From the NCBI GenBank assembly GCA_037892935.1, contig JAYXKI010000008.1:1-64000 (forward strand): 64,000 nucleotides of DNA, given 5' to 3'. The notes beneath the pieces are model-generated. The model searched no databases, was not told the DNA's origin, and worked only from the letters and a program-made list of their open reading frames with translations. Positions 1 to 10,890 of this stretch are shown here, one piece after another (positions within the stretch are counted from its first letter, which is position 1; each line of letters starts with the position of its first letter). Source of the DNA: Phlebopus portentosus (taxonomy: Eukaryota > Basidiomycota > Agaricomycetes > Boletales > Boletinellaceae). A program made the position numbers and the translations under genes.

Positions 1-108
1 CCTAAGCCTAACCCTAAGCCTAACCCTAAGCCTAACCCTAAGCCTAACCCTAAGCCTAACCCTAAGCCTAACCCTAAGCCTAACCCTAAGCCTAACCCTA
101 AGCCTAAT
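1..108. repeat. Telomere repeat array, 12-bp alternating unit
   Basis: Nine consecutive units of CCTAAGCCTAAC, the last ending in T instead of C, start at base 1. On the G-rich strand this reads as strict alternation of TTAGGC and TTAGGG. The C-rich strand reads inward from base 1, as expected for a left chromosome end. Most basidiomycete telomeres are plain TTAGGG, so the alternation is unusual. The array is probably cut by the end of the assembly. Confidence 0.93.
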
Positions 109-1080
109 ACGATTATGTAATATAATTATGTAATCTTTTGCGGTTTGCTTTGTCATCTTACTTCCTCATTAAGTAGTTATTCTATATTGTTTAAATATAT
201 ATATATACTTGCATTTCTTTTCCGGGGTTACACTTTTTTAAACAATATTAAATATATTTTAAGTTATATTTTACTCTATTTTATATATCTCTAATTTCTA
301 TCTTATCTAAATTTTACTCCTTTAAGTATTACTCTAGTTCTTATATCATATAATATAAATATAATTAATATTGCTAGTTTTTATCTTATATAAATTTTAC
401 TCTGTTAGATACTACTCCAGTTCTTATATTTTAATTACTTACTATAACATATAATACTTAATATATATATAAACTTTATTTATACAATATCAACTTGCTA
501 AATATAATCTAACCTATATAAACTGTCATATATCATATATAACCATATTATACTTAAACCTACCTGTTATACATGCCAGATTATTGTCATTACAGTAACA
601 CATATTATATAATTTAAAACTTAGATTCTGTATAGTATCTCTACTAAGTGGCCAATTTATATATATAACCATCTTATTCTACACTAATTTTTCATCTAAA
701 GAGAATAGCACCACTCTTATAATATTCAAAGCTGAACTTATATCATTATAGCAGTCACATCTATTGCATATGTTATATTCTAGATTCTGTATAGTATCTC
801 TACCAAGTGGCCAATTTATACATACAAGCATCCTATTCCTCATTAATTTTCAATCCAAAAAGAATGGTATCACTCTTATAACATTCGGAGCTGACCTTAT
901 ATTGTCATTGCAGTAACATCTCTTGTATATATTATATCTCAGTTTTTTCACAGTATCACTACTAAGCAGCCAATTCATGCAAGTAAGCATTTTATTCCAC
1001 ACTAATTTTCAATCTGAAGAGATTGATACTATTCTCATAACATTCTGAGCTGAACTTGTATTGTTATAGTAGTAACATGT
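109..1080. repeat. AT-rich subtelomeric block with about 160-bp tandem repeats
   Basis: No gene is visible. The block is very AT-rich. From about 585 to 1095 a unit of roughly 160 bp recurs: a 'cagtaacat' start, then 'gtatagtatctctac', 'aagtggccaatttat', then 'cactcttataacattc'. Copies start near 592, 750, 910 and 1070 with heavy divergence. From about 200 onward the block is repeated near 11290-12210. The first 90 bases after the telomere are not in the second copy. Confidence 0.75.
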
Positions 1081-2440
1081 ATAACACATTTTGTAATTCG
1101 GTTTCTGACCACTTGTCTATCTTTAAGAAGAATTCTGTGCACTTGAGGCACGATGATGTTCCTCAGCAATTGCAACTATAATCTGAAGTAATCAGGTTAG
1201 AAAGAAATGCAGCAGCTATTGCGGTACAACACTTGCTGAGACTGCACCCCTTCTATACATGGATAAGAAAATTCAGCATCAGTCCCTCCACATCTATAGC
1301 CATCATAAAGAAGAAGTAATAAATCAACTGATATATATAGTTACCCATGCGAGCGGTCTATAGCCACATAGTTATAATGCTCTTCATGTACTGGTCAAGT
1401 GCGACGTCAGAATGCATCGAACTATTGCTTGAAGCAGCTCAAGGCCCCAAGTATCATTAATTTAGACGGGATTAGTTTCTGCTACACAATGGCTAGAATG
1501 CTTGTGAATTGTCCCTTGGTTGTTAATTCTGCGGCATCTGTACGCAAGATAGCTTTTAGGAGGCGAACGACGCCAGGAATACTTCCTTCATGCACCCAGC
1601 TTAATAGTTGAAGAAGAAATGGTAATATTTGGCAGGAATTTATCCACAGTGTAGTTCCAGCATTTGCGACATAATTTGGAACACGTAAGGAGTGAATTCC
1701 ATCTGAGTCGTCAGTATGTGGCCAGGAAAAAGGCAGGAGTGTTGATGACTAACAGTCGATGTCCTGTTGTAAGAGAATCATAAACAGTCCGAAAAGATTT
1801 TTCTCAAAGGTCGAAAGCGACGCCGGAGATGTTGCAATGGTAAACCTACCCACAGGTCTAGTATGATTTGTACGGAATCTCCATGTCCACGTACCTTATT
1901 AAAGCAGATACGCTTTCAAATATATATTGGTCTAATTTTGGATTGCTCGGATTCTTTGCGATTGCTCCAAGAATGCCAATCAGACGTTGCTGAAGATTTT
2001 GGTAGATGGGGACAAGCGTCGTACGGGCAATGAGTATGACCAGCATGACAACTACACAGACCAATTCAGATCGAGCCGGAGATCAAAAGTTGCATGCGCA
2101 CATTTCACCAAGTAGTCATTTTCCGCAATCTTCTCCGGCCACCCACCTGACTCGATTCTAGAAGATGCAGCATTTGAAACTTCACGGACGCCTTCTTGAT
2201 CGAACCTAGAACGACGTAGAGTCGAGATGCGGCGATGGCGAACAAAGCTTCTTACAGCATTTGCGAGTTGCGCTCGATGACGAGAATTCGTTCGATAGTT
2301 GTCGCAGCGTACGTATAAGTGACGCAATTGGAAGAACCGAGATGGTGCAGGAGGAGCGGAAGGACGGAAACAAGCTGTTCCTTTGTGAGCTGCAACGATG
2401 CCATCAACGAGGCTCCTCAAAGGCCAAGAGGAGTACAATA
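1080..2440 (-). pseudogene. CSE1: CSE1/exportin-2 pseudogene, C-terminal part (array A)
   Basis: CSE1 (CAS, exportin-2) is the HEAT-repeat karyopherin that returns importin-alpha to the cytoplasm with RanGTP. Read on the minus strand, this block shows family sequence in C-terminal order: a KNPSNPKLDQYIFESVSALI segment (about 1990-1900), PYVFQIMSQMLELHC (about 1680), then AIDVEGL and LRNIIVPQV further left to about 1080. Several in-frame stops interrupt it, while the sister copy at 12554-12844 is open over part of the same stretch. Introns appear to be kept, so this is a DNA-level copy and not a retrocopy. It is a relic. Confidence 0.85.
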
Positions 2441-3640
2441 AACTTGCCTGGTTTCGGAAAGAGTATAAGAAGCGAATCGAATCGAATCGAATCGACTTGA
2501 AGGACCGGATGCACGGCGTTGGAATCGGCTTGTAGGTCCTCGAATACGTTTCGTGAAAAGAAGTCTATAGCATCAACCAGAGCATTTGTGCTCGTCACTC
2601 CTTCCTGCGAGATAATTAAAGAATGAGGGCAGCAGATCGACAGAATAAAGCATCTTACCTGGGCGGTAGCTACAAGCGTTGCGACAAAATATACACTCTG
2701 GTCTTTCCGCTTCCGACTATCTTCACCTCGCAGATCGCACGCGTACTCCCGTAGGCCTAATCCGATCCATCGGAGAACAATTTCTGTCGTAACTGCAGCA
2801 TATACGCTCTCAACAAGGGCACACAGAACATCTGCAGCGGCTTGGTACCGTGATGTTCCTTCTGCAGTCAGACCATCAGCAATCGTAGCCGAACTTGCAC
2901 TAGCAAATGAGAGATCGAGACGCACATATTCGAGAGGGTCGTCATCAAACTGCTCTACTTCATGAGTCCTCAGCGACACATTGGGTACGACAACGCCTTC
3001 AACAAGGCCATCAACAATCTCTCGGCTCTCGAAAATCCCTCGGTCATTCCCAGAGCGGATAGCCGTACTAAGAAAATGGAGGGATTGGCTTACAAGGCCA
3101 TCATAGGCGACCCCGGACCGCTGACCACCGCTCAGAAGACCTGGCCAGAGAGCACGAACGAAAGCCTCGACTGAATTTGAGCTGCTGAGCAGCTCCGGAT
3201 ACCGATGAGTATACACTTCAACGAGCTCAAAAATAGTGGTCTTTATTTGAGAAGAAACGCTAGCCATCGGTTCATCCGGATCAGTTTGCAGCTCAAGGGG
3301 GTCCCACAAAAGAAACCGGATGAACATCCCGTTTTCTGCGCCGAAGAACTCGGTGTGAGCGTCCTCAAGCGCTGGCGAGAGGTCCTGGCACACAACTTCA
3401 TAGAAAATATTGAGGAGGACGACCATTGCTTGTGCAACAGTCTCCGCGTCTTTGTTTGGAGGCAATGGACTGTCGAGGAGTATCCCTGCAGTATAACGGA
3501 GAACTTGTAGAAACGGTTCTGCGAACTGGGCCGGGACGAAGTTGATAACTGTGCATAACCCGTCAGTGCGCATCTCAGACCGCCATCGTCCAAATATAGA
3601 GTGCGCAGTTTCAAGAATTGAGAGATTGATTGCGTATGAC
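2404..3640 (-). pseudogene. CSE1: CSE1/exportin-2 pseudogene, N-terminal to middle part (array A)
   Basis: This is the longest continuous CSE1-like stretch of array A. Minus-strand order follows exportin-2: HSIFGRWRSEMRTD (Importin-beta/Cse1 N-terminal region), FIRFLLWDPLELQTDPDE, AYDGLVSQSLHFLSTAIR, VVVPNVSLRTHEVEQFDDDP, REYACDLRGEDSRKRKDQSV, then an intron starting GTAAGATG near 2657 and TSTNALVDAIDFFSRNVFED. The open frame extends right to 3879, but only because a second, out-of-order CSE1 piece is fused in front of it. It is therefore a chimera and not a working gene. Confidence 0.87.
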
Positions 3641-4770
3641 GCAATTGGAAGAACCGAGATGGCGCAGGAGGTGTGGAAGAACGGAAACAAGCTGTTCCTT
3701 TGTGAGCTGCAATGATGCCATTGATGAGACTCTTCAGAGGTCAAGAGGAGCATAATAAACCTGCTTGGTTCCAGAAAGAGTACAGGAAGCGAATCGAAGG
3801 ATCGGATGCACGGCGCCGGAATCGGCTTGTAGGTCCTGAACACGTTTACGACGTCAATCAGAGCATTTGTGCTTGTCACTCCTTGCTACGAGATGATATA
3901 AGACTGAGAGAGGCAGGTCGACAGAATAGAGCACCTTACCTGAGCGGTAGCTCCGAGTGTCGCGACAGCAGTGAGAGGATATACACTCCGGCCTTCCCGC
4001 TTCCGTCGTAAACTGCCTCATATCCGCTTGCAACAAGGGCACGCAGAACATCTACATCATCTTCGCGCCGTGTTATTCCTTCTGCAGTCAAACCGTCAGC
4101 AATCGCAACCGAACTTGCACTAGCAAATGAGAGATCGAGACGCACATGTCCGAGAGCGTCGTCTTCAAACTGCTCTACTTCTTGAGTTGGACGCGTACTC
4201 ATGTAAGCCTAATCCGATCCTTCTGAGAACAATATCTGTCGTAACGACCTCATATCCGCTTGCAACAAGGGCACGCAAAACATCTGCAGCGGCTTGGTGC
4301 CATGGCGTCGCGATTGCACCAAGAATGCCAATCAGACGTTGCAGAAGATTTTGATAGGTGAGGACGGGCGTCGTACGGGTAGTAAGCATGACACGCTTGA
4401 CACCTACACGGAATAATTCAGATAGAGCCGGAGGACAAAAGTCGCACACGTACAGTTCATCAAGTAGTCATTTTCCGCAATCTTCCCCGGCAACCCATCC
4501 GACTCAACTCTAGAAGGTACAGAATTTAGAATTTGAGGTGCAACTTCGCGAGTGTCTTCTTGATTAGACCTAGAATGACGTTGAGTCGAGATGTGTGATA
4601 CAGCGATGGCGAGCAAAGCTTCATATGGTAATCGGGAGTTGCGCTTGATGGCGAGGAGACGTTCGATAGTTGTCGCGGCGTATGTATAAGTGATGTAATT
4701 GGAAGAACCGAGATGGCGCAGGAAGAGTGGAAGAACGGAAACAAGCTGTTCCTTTGTGAGCTGCAATGAT
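3640..4770 (-). pseudogene. CSE1: CSE1 middle-region pieces, out of order (array A)
   Basis: Minus-strand fragments of the same exportin-2 gene (QLTKEQLVSVLPLFLRHLGS, YAATTIERLLAIKRNS, RLIGILGAIATPWH, LVASGYEVVTTDIVLRRIGL) appear in several frames, joined in non-native order. About 500 bp of this block (3860-4350) recurs at 4930-5420 with an offset of 1072 bp; the 88-codon stretch 3936-4202 is repeated at 5008-5274 with a single residue change. This points to local tandem duplication by unequal exchange. Confidence 0.78.
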
Positions 4771-5910
4771 GCCGTCGATGAAACTCTTCAAAGGTCAAGA
4801 GGTATATAATAAACCTGCCTGGTTTTCGGAAAGAGTACAGGAAGCAAATCAAATCGATCGGATGCACGGCACCGGAATCGGCTTGTAGGTCCTCGAACAC
4901 GTTTCGCGAAAAGAAGTCTACAACATCAACCAGAGCATTCGTGCTCATCACTCCTTGCTACGAGATGATATAAGTCTGAGAGAGGCAGGTCGACAGAATA
5001 GAGCACCTTACCTGAGCGGTAGCTCCGAGCGTCGCGACAGCAGTGAGAGGATATACACTCCGGCCTTCCCGCTTCCGTCGTAAACTGCCTCATATCCGCT
5101 TGCAACAAGGGCACGCAGAACATCTACATCATCTTCGCGCCGTGTTATTCCTTCTGCAGTCAAACCGTCAGCAATCGCAACCGAACTTGCACTAGCAAAT
5201 GAGAGATCGAGACGCACATGTCCGAGAGCGTCGTCTTCAAACTGCTCTACTTCTTGAGTCGGACGCGTACTCATGTAAGCCTAATCCGATCCTTCTGAGA
5301 ACAATTTCCGTCGTAACGACCTCACATCCGCTTGCAACAAGGACACGCAGAACGTCTACAGCATCTTCGCGCCGTGTCATTCCTTCTGCAGTCAACCCTC
5401 TAGCAATCGCAACCGAACTTGCACTTGCATCGCAATCGATCTTGCACTAGCAGATGAGAGATCGAGACGCACATATCCGAGAGGGTCGCCTTCAAACTGC
5501 TCTACTTCATGCGTCCTCAGCGACACATTGGGTACGACAACGCCTTCAACAAGGCCATCGATAGTCTCCCGGCTCTCGAAAATTCCTCGAAAATTCCCAG
5601 AGGGGAGACCGTACTAAGACAACGGAGTGACTGGCTTACGACGCCATCATAGGCGACCCCGGACCGACCATTGTTTGTGCAACAGTCGCCGCGTCTTTCT
5701 TTGGAGGTAATGGACCGTTGAGGAGCATCCCTGCGGTGTAACAGAGAACTTGTAGGAACGGTTCTGCGAACTGGGCCGGGACGAAGTTGAGGACTGTGAA
5801 TAACTCGTAAATGCGCATCTCAGACCGCCATCGTCCAAATATAGAGTGCACAGTTTCAAGAACTGAGAGATCGATTGCGTATGAATCCGGTGCAGGATTC
5901 AGCGCGTTCA
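4770..5910 (-). pseudogene. CSE1: CSE1 pieces, second tandem copy (array A)
   Basis: Further minus-strand CSE1 pieces, including NALVDVVDFFSRNVFEDLQ near 4940-4880, a repeat of the 3860-4350 block, and the N-terminal segment ETVHSIFGRWRSEMRIYELF near 5880-5810. The segment between TVAQTMV and the AYDG/VSQSL region is deleted relative to 2404-3640. The 4360-5450 stretch matches 16658-17748 almost base for base (offset 12298), so this array and array B share a recent ancestor. Confidence 0.78.
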
Positions 5911-5939
5911 CGAGTTCCTTAGCTCAAGCATGCGACCCA

Positions 5940-6335
5940 TAACTGACTTGGACATACCTTGACAAGACCCTCCCGTCGTTCCGGAAAATTGTATCCCGCG
6001 ATTATCGAAACAGTCTCCGCCACTGGTGCACGAAGGCTTTTGTCGAGCAGGCTCGCGAGAGAGATCATGGCGGGAACAAGTTCTGTACGCAGAGGGTGTT
6101 TTTCAGAATCGGGAATAACTGGTTCATCCTAGTGCATGTCAGCACTTTTAGACATGTAATTAAGCGAGAACACGGTACCTTTTCCCATCTACACTTGAGT
6201 GTGACCTTGAGATAAACACTAGCAGCTAATCGGACCGATCGATTTTGACTTGCGTTGGAGAAGAGGCGACAGAAAGACTGGCTGAGCGTCCGCGTCAGTT
6301 GTTCGCGCGTGCCACTCTTGATCACGTGATGCAGA
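5940..6335 (-). pseudogene. CSE1: CSE1 N-terminal exons (array A, right end)
   Basis: Minus-strand sequence corresponding to the first part of exportin-2: RLFSNASQNRSVRLAASVYL followed by KCRWEK, a probable short intron, then ELVPAMISLASLLDKSL and ETVSIIAGYNFPERREGLVK (about 6100-5953). The last is equivalent to the conserved ISIIGREDFPxKWPDLL stretch of the family. Homology ends abruptly near 6335, and the native start codon is not recognisable. A near-identical copy lies at 18240-18630. Confidence 0.75.
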
Positions 6336-6339
6336 GGAC

Positions 6340-6540
6340 ATTAGCTCCCGTTTCCGGCGTATAAGCCGTAAACGTCACATTTTCAGACCTTTATATACGG
6401 ATACGGCCGCATATATACGGCCCGTATATTTTACTCTCGTTGGATCATACGGATACGGCCGTACCCGTATACGGACAGCCCGTATACGGGTTATACGCAT
6501 ACGGTCGGAGCCCTAGTCGGACGTCACACACACGCAACCA
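6340..6540. repeat. Palindromic CGTATA-rich tract
   Basis: Overlapping imperfect inverted motifs built from CGTATA, TACGG and CCGTAT pack 6395-6505, for example 'ggatacggccgcatatat' and 'cccgtatacggacagcccg' followed by 'tatacgggttatacgcatac'. No ORF is visible. It sits exactly between the N-terminal end of CSE1 array A and the SAC3 fragment, so it may mark a recombination joint or a small foldback element. Confidence 0.6.
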
Positions 6541-6778
6541 CCACATCTGGTGTCTGACCACCAAAGCTCGATCGAACGTAGGTACGTCGTATATGAGATG
6601 GAGTGAAAGGATATGAAAATGTGTGCATTGTTCGTGACACTCGATAGCTATTGGTCTGCTGTCTTGCTGAATCGTGAAATCATTGCGTACAGCTCGAGAG
6701 CGATCCCGGACAAATGCCTGAGTCTCCGCGAAGCCACCTCTTGGAATGAGGTCATGGAAGAGGTAGTCGACAGTTCTC
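6541..6778 (-). pseudogene. SAC3/GANP-domain gene fragment
   Basis: The minus strand reads continuously without stops as RTVDYLFHDLIPRGG, then FVRDRSRAVRNDFTIQQDS, then AIECHEQCTHFHILSLHLI. This order (RTLDYL, then VRDRTRAIRxDF, then AIECxERxxRxHILSLH) is the core of the SAC3/GANP/THP3 domain, found in the TREX-2 mRNA export subunit Sac3 and relatives. There is no start codon, and a TAG acceptor-like site precedes the first residue, so this is probably one exon of a larger gene. It is cut off at the left by the palindromic tract and abuts CSE1 sequence at the right. Confidence 0.8.
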
Positions 6779-6839
6779 TACAACGCATTTGAATGGATGT
6801 GGGGGAAGAACACCGGATTAGTATGTACCTTTAAGACAG

Positions 6840-8340
6840 GAAGGGGTCGTAAATCCGAAGGGGGTAATCGGCAGGAATTTCTCAGCGATGTAGTTCTAGC
6901 ATTTGCGAGGCAATTTGGGACACGCCAGGAGTGAATTCTATCTGAGCAGTCAGTATATCGTCAGGAACAACGCAGGGGTGCTGATGACTAACCGTCAATG
7001 TCCTGTTGTAAGATAATCGTGAACGGTCCGAATAGATTTTCCTCAGAGGTCGAAAGCGACTCCAGAGACATTGCGACAGTAAACCTACACACAGGTCTAG
7101 TACGAATTTTGCAGAATCTCCGTGTCCACGCACCTTGTTAGAGCAGATATGCTTTCAAGTATATATCGGTCAAGATTGGATTGCTCAGATTCTTCGCGAT
7201 TGCTCCAAGAATGCCAATCAAATGCTGCAGATGGGGACGAGCGTCGTACGGGCAATGAGTATGACACGCATGACACCTATACGGACTAATTCAGATAGAA
7301 CCGGAGGACAAAAGTCGCACACGCACATTTCATCAAGTAGTCATTTTCCGCAATCTTCCCCGGCAACCCATCTCACTCGACTCTAGAAAGTACAGCATCT
7401 AGAATTCGAAGTACAACTTCGCGAGTGTCTCCTTGATTAGATCTAGAATGACGTTGAGTCGAGATGCGGCGATGGCGAACAAAGCTTCTTACAGCATTTG
7501 CGAGTTGCACTGGATGACGAGAATTCATTCGATAGTTGTCGCAGCGTACGTATAAGTGACGCAATTGAAAGAACCGAGATGGTGCAGGAGGAGCGGAAGG
7601 ACGGAAACAAGCTGTTCCTTTGTGAGCTGCAACGATGCCATCAACGAGGCTCCTCAAAGGCCAAGAGGAGTACAATAAACTTGCCTGGTTTCGGAAAGAG
7701 TATAAGAAGCGAATCGAATCGAATCGACTTGAAGGACCGGATGCACGGCATTAGAATCGGCTTGTAGGTCCTCGAATATGTTTCGTGAAAAGAAGTCTAT
7801 AGCATCAACCAGAGCATTTGTGCTCGTCACTCCTTCCTGCGAGATAATTAAAGAATGAGGGCAGCAGGTCGACAGAATAAAGCATCTTACCTGAGCGGTA
7901 GCTCCAAGCGTTGCGACAAAATATACACTCTGGTCTTTCCGCTTCCGACTATCTTCACCTCGTGGATCGCACGCGTACTCCCGTAGGCCTAATGCGATCC
8001 ATCGGAGAACAATTTCTGTCGTAACTGCAGCATAACCGCTCGCAACAAGGGCACGCAGAACATCTACAGCGGCTTGGCGCCATGTCGTTCCTCCTGCAGT
8101 CGGACCGTCAGCAATCGCAGCCGAACTCACACTAGCAAATGAGAGATCGAGACACACATATTCGAGAGGGTCGTCTTCAAACTGCTCTACTTCATGAGTC
8201 CCCAGCGACACATTCGGCACGACAACGCCTTCAACAACGCCATCGATAGTCTCTCGGCTCTCGAAATTTCCTCGAAATTTCCCCGGGCGGATAGCCGTAC
8301 TAAGAAAATGGAGTGACTGGCTTACGAGGCCATCATAGGT
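6840..8340 (-). pseudogene. CSE1: CSE1 pseudogene, array C left part
   Basis: A third minus-strand CSE1 array: the C-terminal SQMLELHR piece near 6890-6950, the repeat-like middle (about 7370-7670), then an open stretch from about 8340 to 7654 with AYDGLVSQSLHFLSTAIRPG, VVVPNVSLGTHEVEQFEDDP, the intron and TSTNALVDAIDFFSRNIFED. Base identity with 2404-2990 is high. At 8340 the CSE1 exon is cut mid-sequence and fused to the NUM1-like fragment. Confidence 0.82.
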
Positions 8341-9800
8341 GAACGCGGACAGAATCAATATACGCTATAAAGGAAAAACACATACTTAGTAGAGAACCCA
8401 GGACGCAACATCCTAAACTTACCGCGCTTTGCATTCTGCTCCGTAACATTCGTAGACCCCGGGTCTCCCGAGCTACAATATAGCGTCTTCGTGTAACGAT
8501 GAACCCAGACGAAACGCTTATGTCTCCGCTCTCCGTGATCTTTCCCAATCGCGTGCCGCGTGTGTTTGTAGAGGAACTCCCCAATCATTGTCTGAGTGAT
8601 AGCATGTATACGAGGTAGTCACTGCTATACGACTTGCTGGACCAGGTGTGTAAGGCACGGTCGCACCAGCATGTTCGTCTGATAAAGCACGATTATGATG
8701 AAAGTCGGATGACAAGGATGAACGACGTGAAAGAACGTCCTCCTGGTCGGATAAGAGCGAAGCCGCAGACTGAAGCCGTCTCTCCTCAGACGGCGCGTCA
8801 CTGCTCGCGCTTGACATTTGCCCATGAGCGACTCACACTGTTCATAGATGTCGGCTGACGTAGGACAGAAGATGATACATCTTGACGGGCGTTTGCTACA
8901 CCCCTTCCAGGCACGTTGAGAACAGAACCGACAGGTGTCGTTGCTCGATGAATAAGTTCTGGAGGAGGGGGAGAAGACGGACGGGGTGGAGGCATGTCTC
9001 GATGGAAGGATAGAGCGGACGAAGGCCTACGCTTCTCAGGAATGAAAGATGGAGGAGGCATGCTGTTTGGTGGCAGAGGTACCTTGGGCGGAGGAGGAAG
9101 CATCATGGTCGGTGGACGGGATCTATCAACGGGCGAAGCTGCAGTGAGTGACTGTGTGTGTTGACGTTGTCCAGAGTCAGAAGTAGGAGCCGCATCCAAC
9201 ACCACAGGATTATCTGCGTTTTCAGGCAATGACGGTGAAGGGAAATGTAACGGACGCGCTGTGACAGTGTTCGTCGCGTCGCGTAGCGCTTGAACAGGTG
9301 GAGTCGAAGTGAGTGGAGTTGTGGGGCCGGACGCCGGTAAGCCAGGGATGGACGCAGCAGACGATACAAACTGAAATTGCTGGGAACTGGGTCCAACACG
9401 ATACAGTCCAAAACCTGTGGGTGTTTGTGCAGTATCTGGTGGCGGAGAGCTGGTTGCCATTCATCGGCCTGAATTGATACTTCCGAGAGTTCACGCTTTA
9501 GCTCTTTCCTTGGTTCGTCCTCCAACGGTTCAGTACTGACGGCCGTAGACTCGTAAGTGAGTTTCGGAGTTGCTCAAGCACTCTTGACCCGAGCGGTAAC
9601 TATCCCAGCCACGCGCTCTCCCAGATTCAACACCGATGCTTATATGCTGTCCGTATCCTCGGTATCATCATCGCCCGAAAACTCATTGTCCGTCATGGTA
9701 GACATTGAATGGAAATCCTCGTCATTTATTGACTCTGACATTGTCGGTGTAGGCGCAGAACAACGGGCATCACGATATTCTTCAATGTCAGTTTCTGTTT
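8340..9800 (-). pseudogene. NUM1/MCP5-like PH-domain gene fragment (array C copy)
   Basis: The minus strand runs from an acidic segment (ESINDEDFHS, about 9740) through a 220-codon proline/serine-rich stretch (9460-8798) to the start of a PH domain: GEFLYKHTRHAIGK, GERRHKRFVWVHRYTKTLY, DPGSTNVTEQNAKR. That pattern is typical of the Mcp5/Num1/ApsA PH domain, which binds PI(4,5)P2 and holds the dynein anchor at the cell cortex. A GTAAGT...TTTATAG intron (about 8430-8360) separates NAKR from YIDSVRV as in the family. The PH domain is then cut and joined to CSE1. A deletion near 8610 breaks the frame before the PH exon. Confidence 0.8.
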
Positions 9801-10740
9801 CTGGCAGGATAGAGCACCTTACCTGAGCGGTAGCTCCGAGCGTCGTGACAGCAGTGAGAAGATATACACTCCGGTCTTCCCGCTTTCAAGCTATCTTCAC
9901 CTCGTGGATCGGACGCGTTCTCCTGTAAGTTTAATCCGATCCATCCGAGAACAATTTCTGTCGTAACGACCTCATATCCGCTTGCAACAAGGACACTCAA
10001 AACATCTGCAGCGGCTGGGTACCGTGTCGTTGCGATTGCACCAAGAATGCCAATCAAACGTTGCAGAAGATTTTACGAGCGTCGAACGGGCAGTAAGTAT
10101 GACACGCTTGACACCTACACGGAGTAATTCAGATAGAGCCGGAGGACAAAAGTCGCACACGCACATTTCACCAAGTAGAGAGGGTCGTCTTCAAACTACT
10201 CTACTTCATGAGTCCCCAGCGACACATTCGGCACGACAACGCCTTCAACAACGCCATCGATAGTCTCTCGGCTCTCGAAATCTCCTAGATAACCCCCAGA
10301 GTGGATAGCCGTACTAAGAAAACAGAGTGACTGGCTTACGAGTCTATCATAGGTAACCCCGGACCGACCATTGCTTGTGCAACAGTCTCCGCATCTTTGT
10401 TTGGAGGCAATGGACTGTCGAGGAGCATCCCTGCGGTGTGACGGAGAACTTGTAGGAACGGTTCTGCGAACTGGGCCAGGGCGAAGTTGAGGACTGTAGA
10501 TAACTCGTTAGTGTGAATGTAAGACCGCCATTGTCCAATAATAGAGTGCACAGTTTCAAGAACTGAGAGATCAATCGCGACTCATAACTGGTTTGGACAT
10601 ACCTTGACAAGACCCCCTATCATTCCAGAAAATTGTATCCCACAATTATCGAAACAGTCTGTGCCACTTGTGCATGAAGGCTTTTGTCGAGCAGGCTCGT
10701 GAGAGAGATCATGGCAGGAACAAGCTGGGTAGGCAGAGCG
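9800..10740 (-). pseudogene. CSE1: CSE1 pieces, array C right part
   Basis: Minus-strand CSE1 pieces: SGYEVVTTEIVLGWIGLNLQ with RLIGILGAIATT (about 10060-9900), a short THEVEQF-type piece near 10190, the LQVLRHTAGMLLDSPLPPNK piece (about 10470-10390) and the N-terminal LPTQLVPAMISLTSLLDKSL with VSIIVGYNF (about 10730-10620). Stops and frame changes are frequent. Homology to array A's N-terminal end stops near 10740, where a hairpin cluster begins. Confidence 0.75.
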
Positions 10741-10744
10741 TGTC

Positions 10745-10890
10745 GTGAATTGAACGACATGCGTGAGGGACATGGCATAGCCAGGCACGTGACCATACAT
10801 GTCCTCTCGCGACGTGTCGTTCTACAAACGACACTGCATACCATTTCTCTGTGATCCTCCACTATGGTGTCGTTTGTACAACGACACCAT
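10745..10890. repeat. Cluster of inverted repeats with GTGTCGTT arms
   Basis: Three dyads lie close together: arms GAACGACATGCGTGAGGGAC (about 10754) and their imperfect complement around 10797-10822; GTGTCGTTCTACAAACGACAC at 10814-10834; and a near-perfect palindrome at 10864-10890 beginning ATGGTGTCGTTTG. They share the GTGTCGTT/AACGACAC arm, which suggests a foldback or MITE-type element rather than chance. Confidence 0.6.

Noticed and set aside
2404..3879. 491-codon ORF as a real gene
   Set aside because: It fuses CSE1 pieces in non-native order and reads through intron sequence; a chimera of duplicated fragments.
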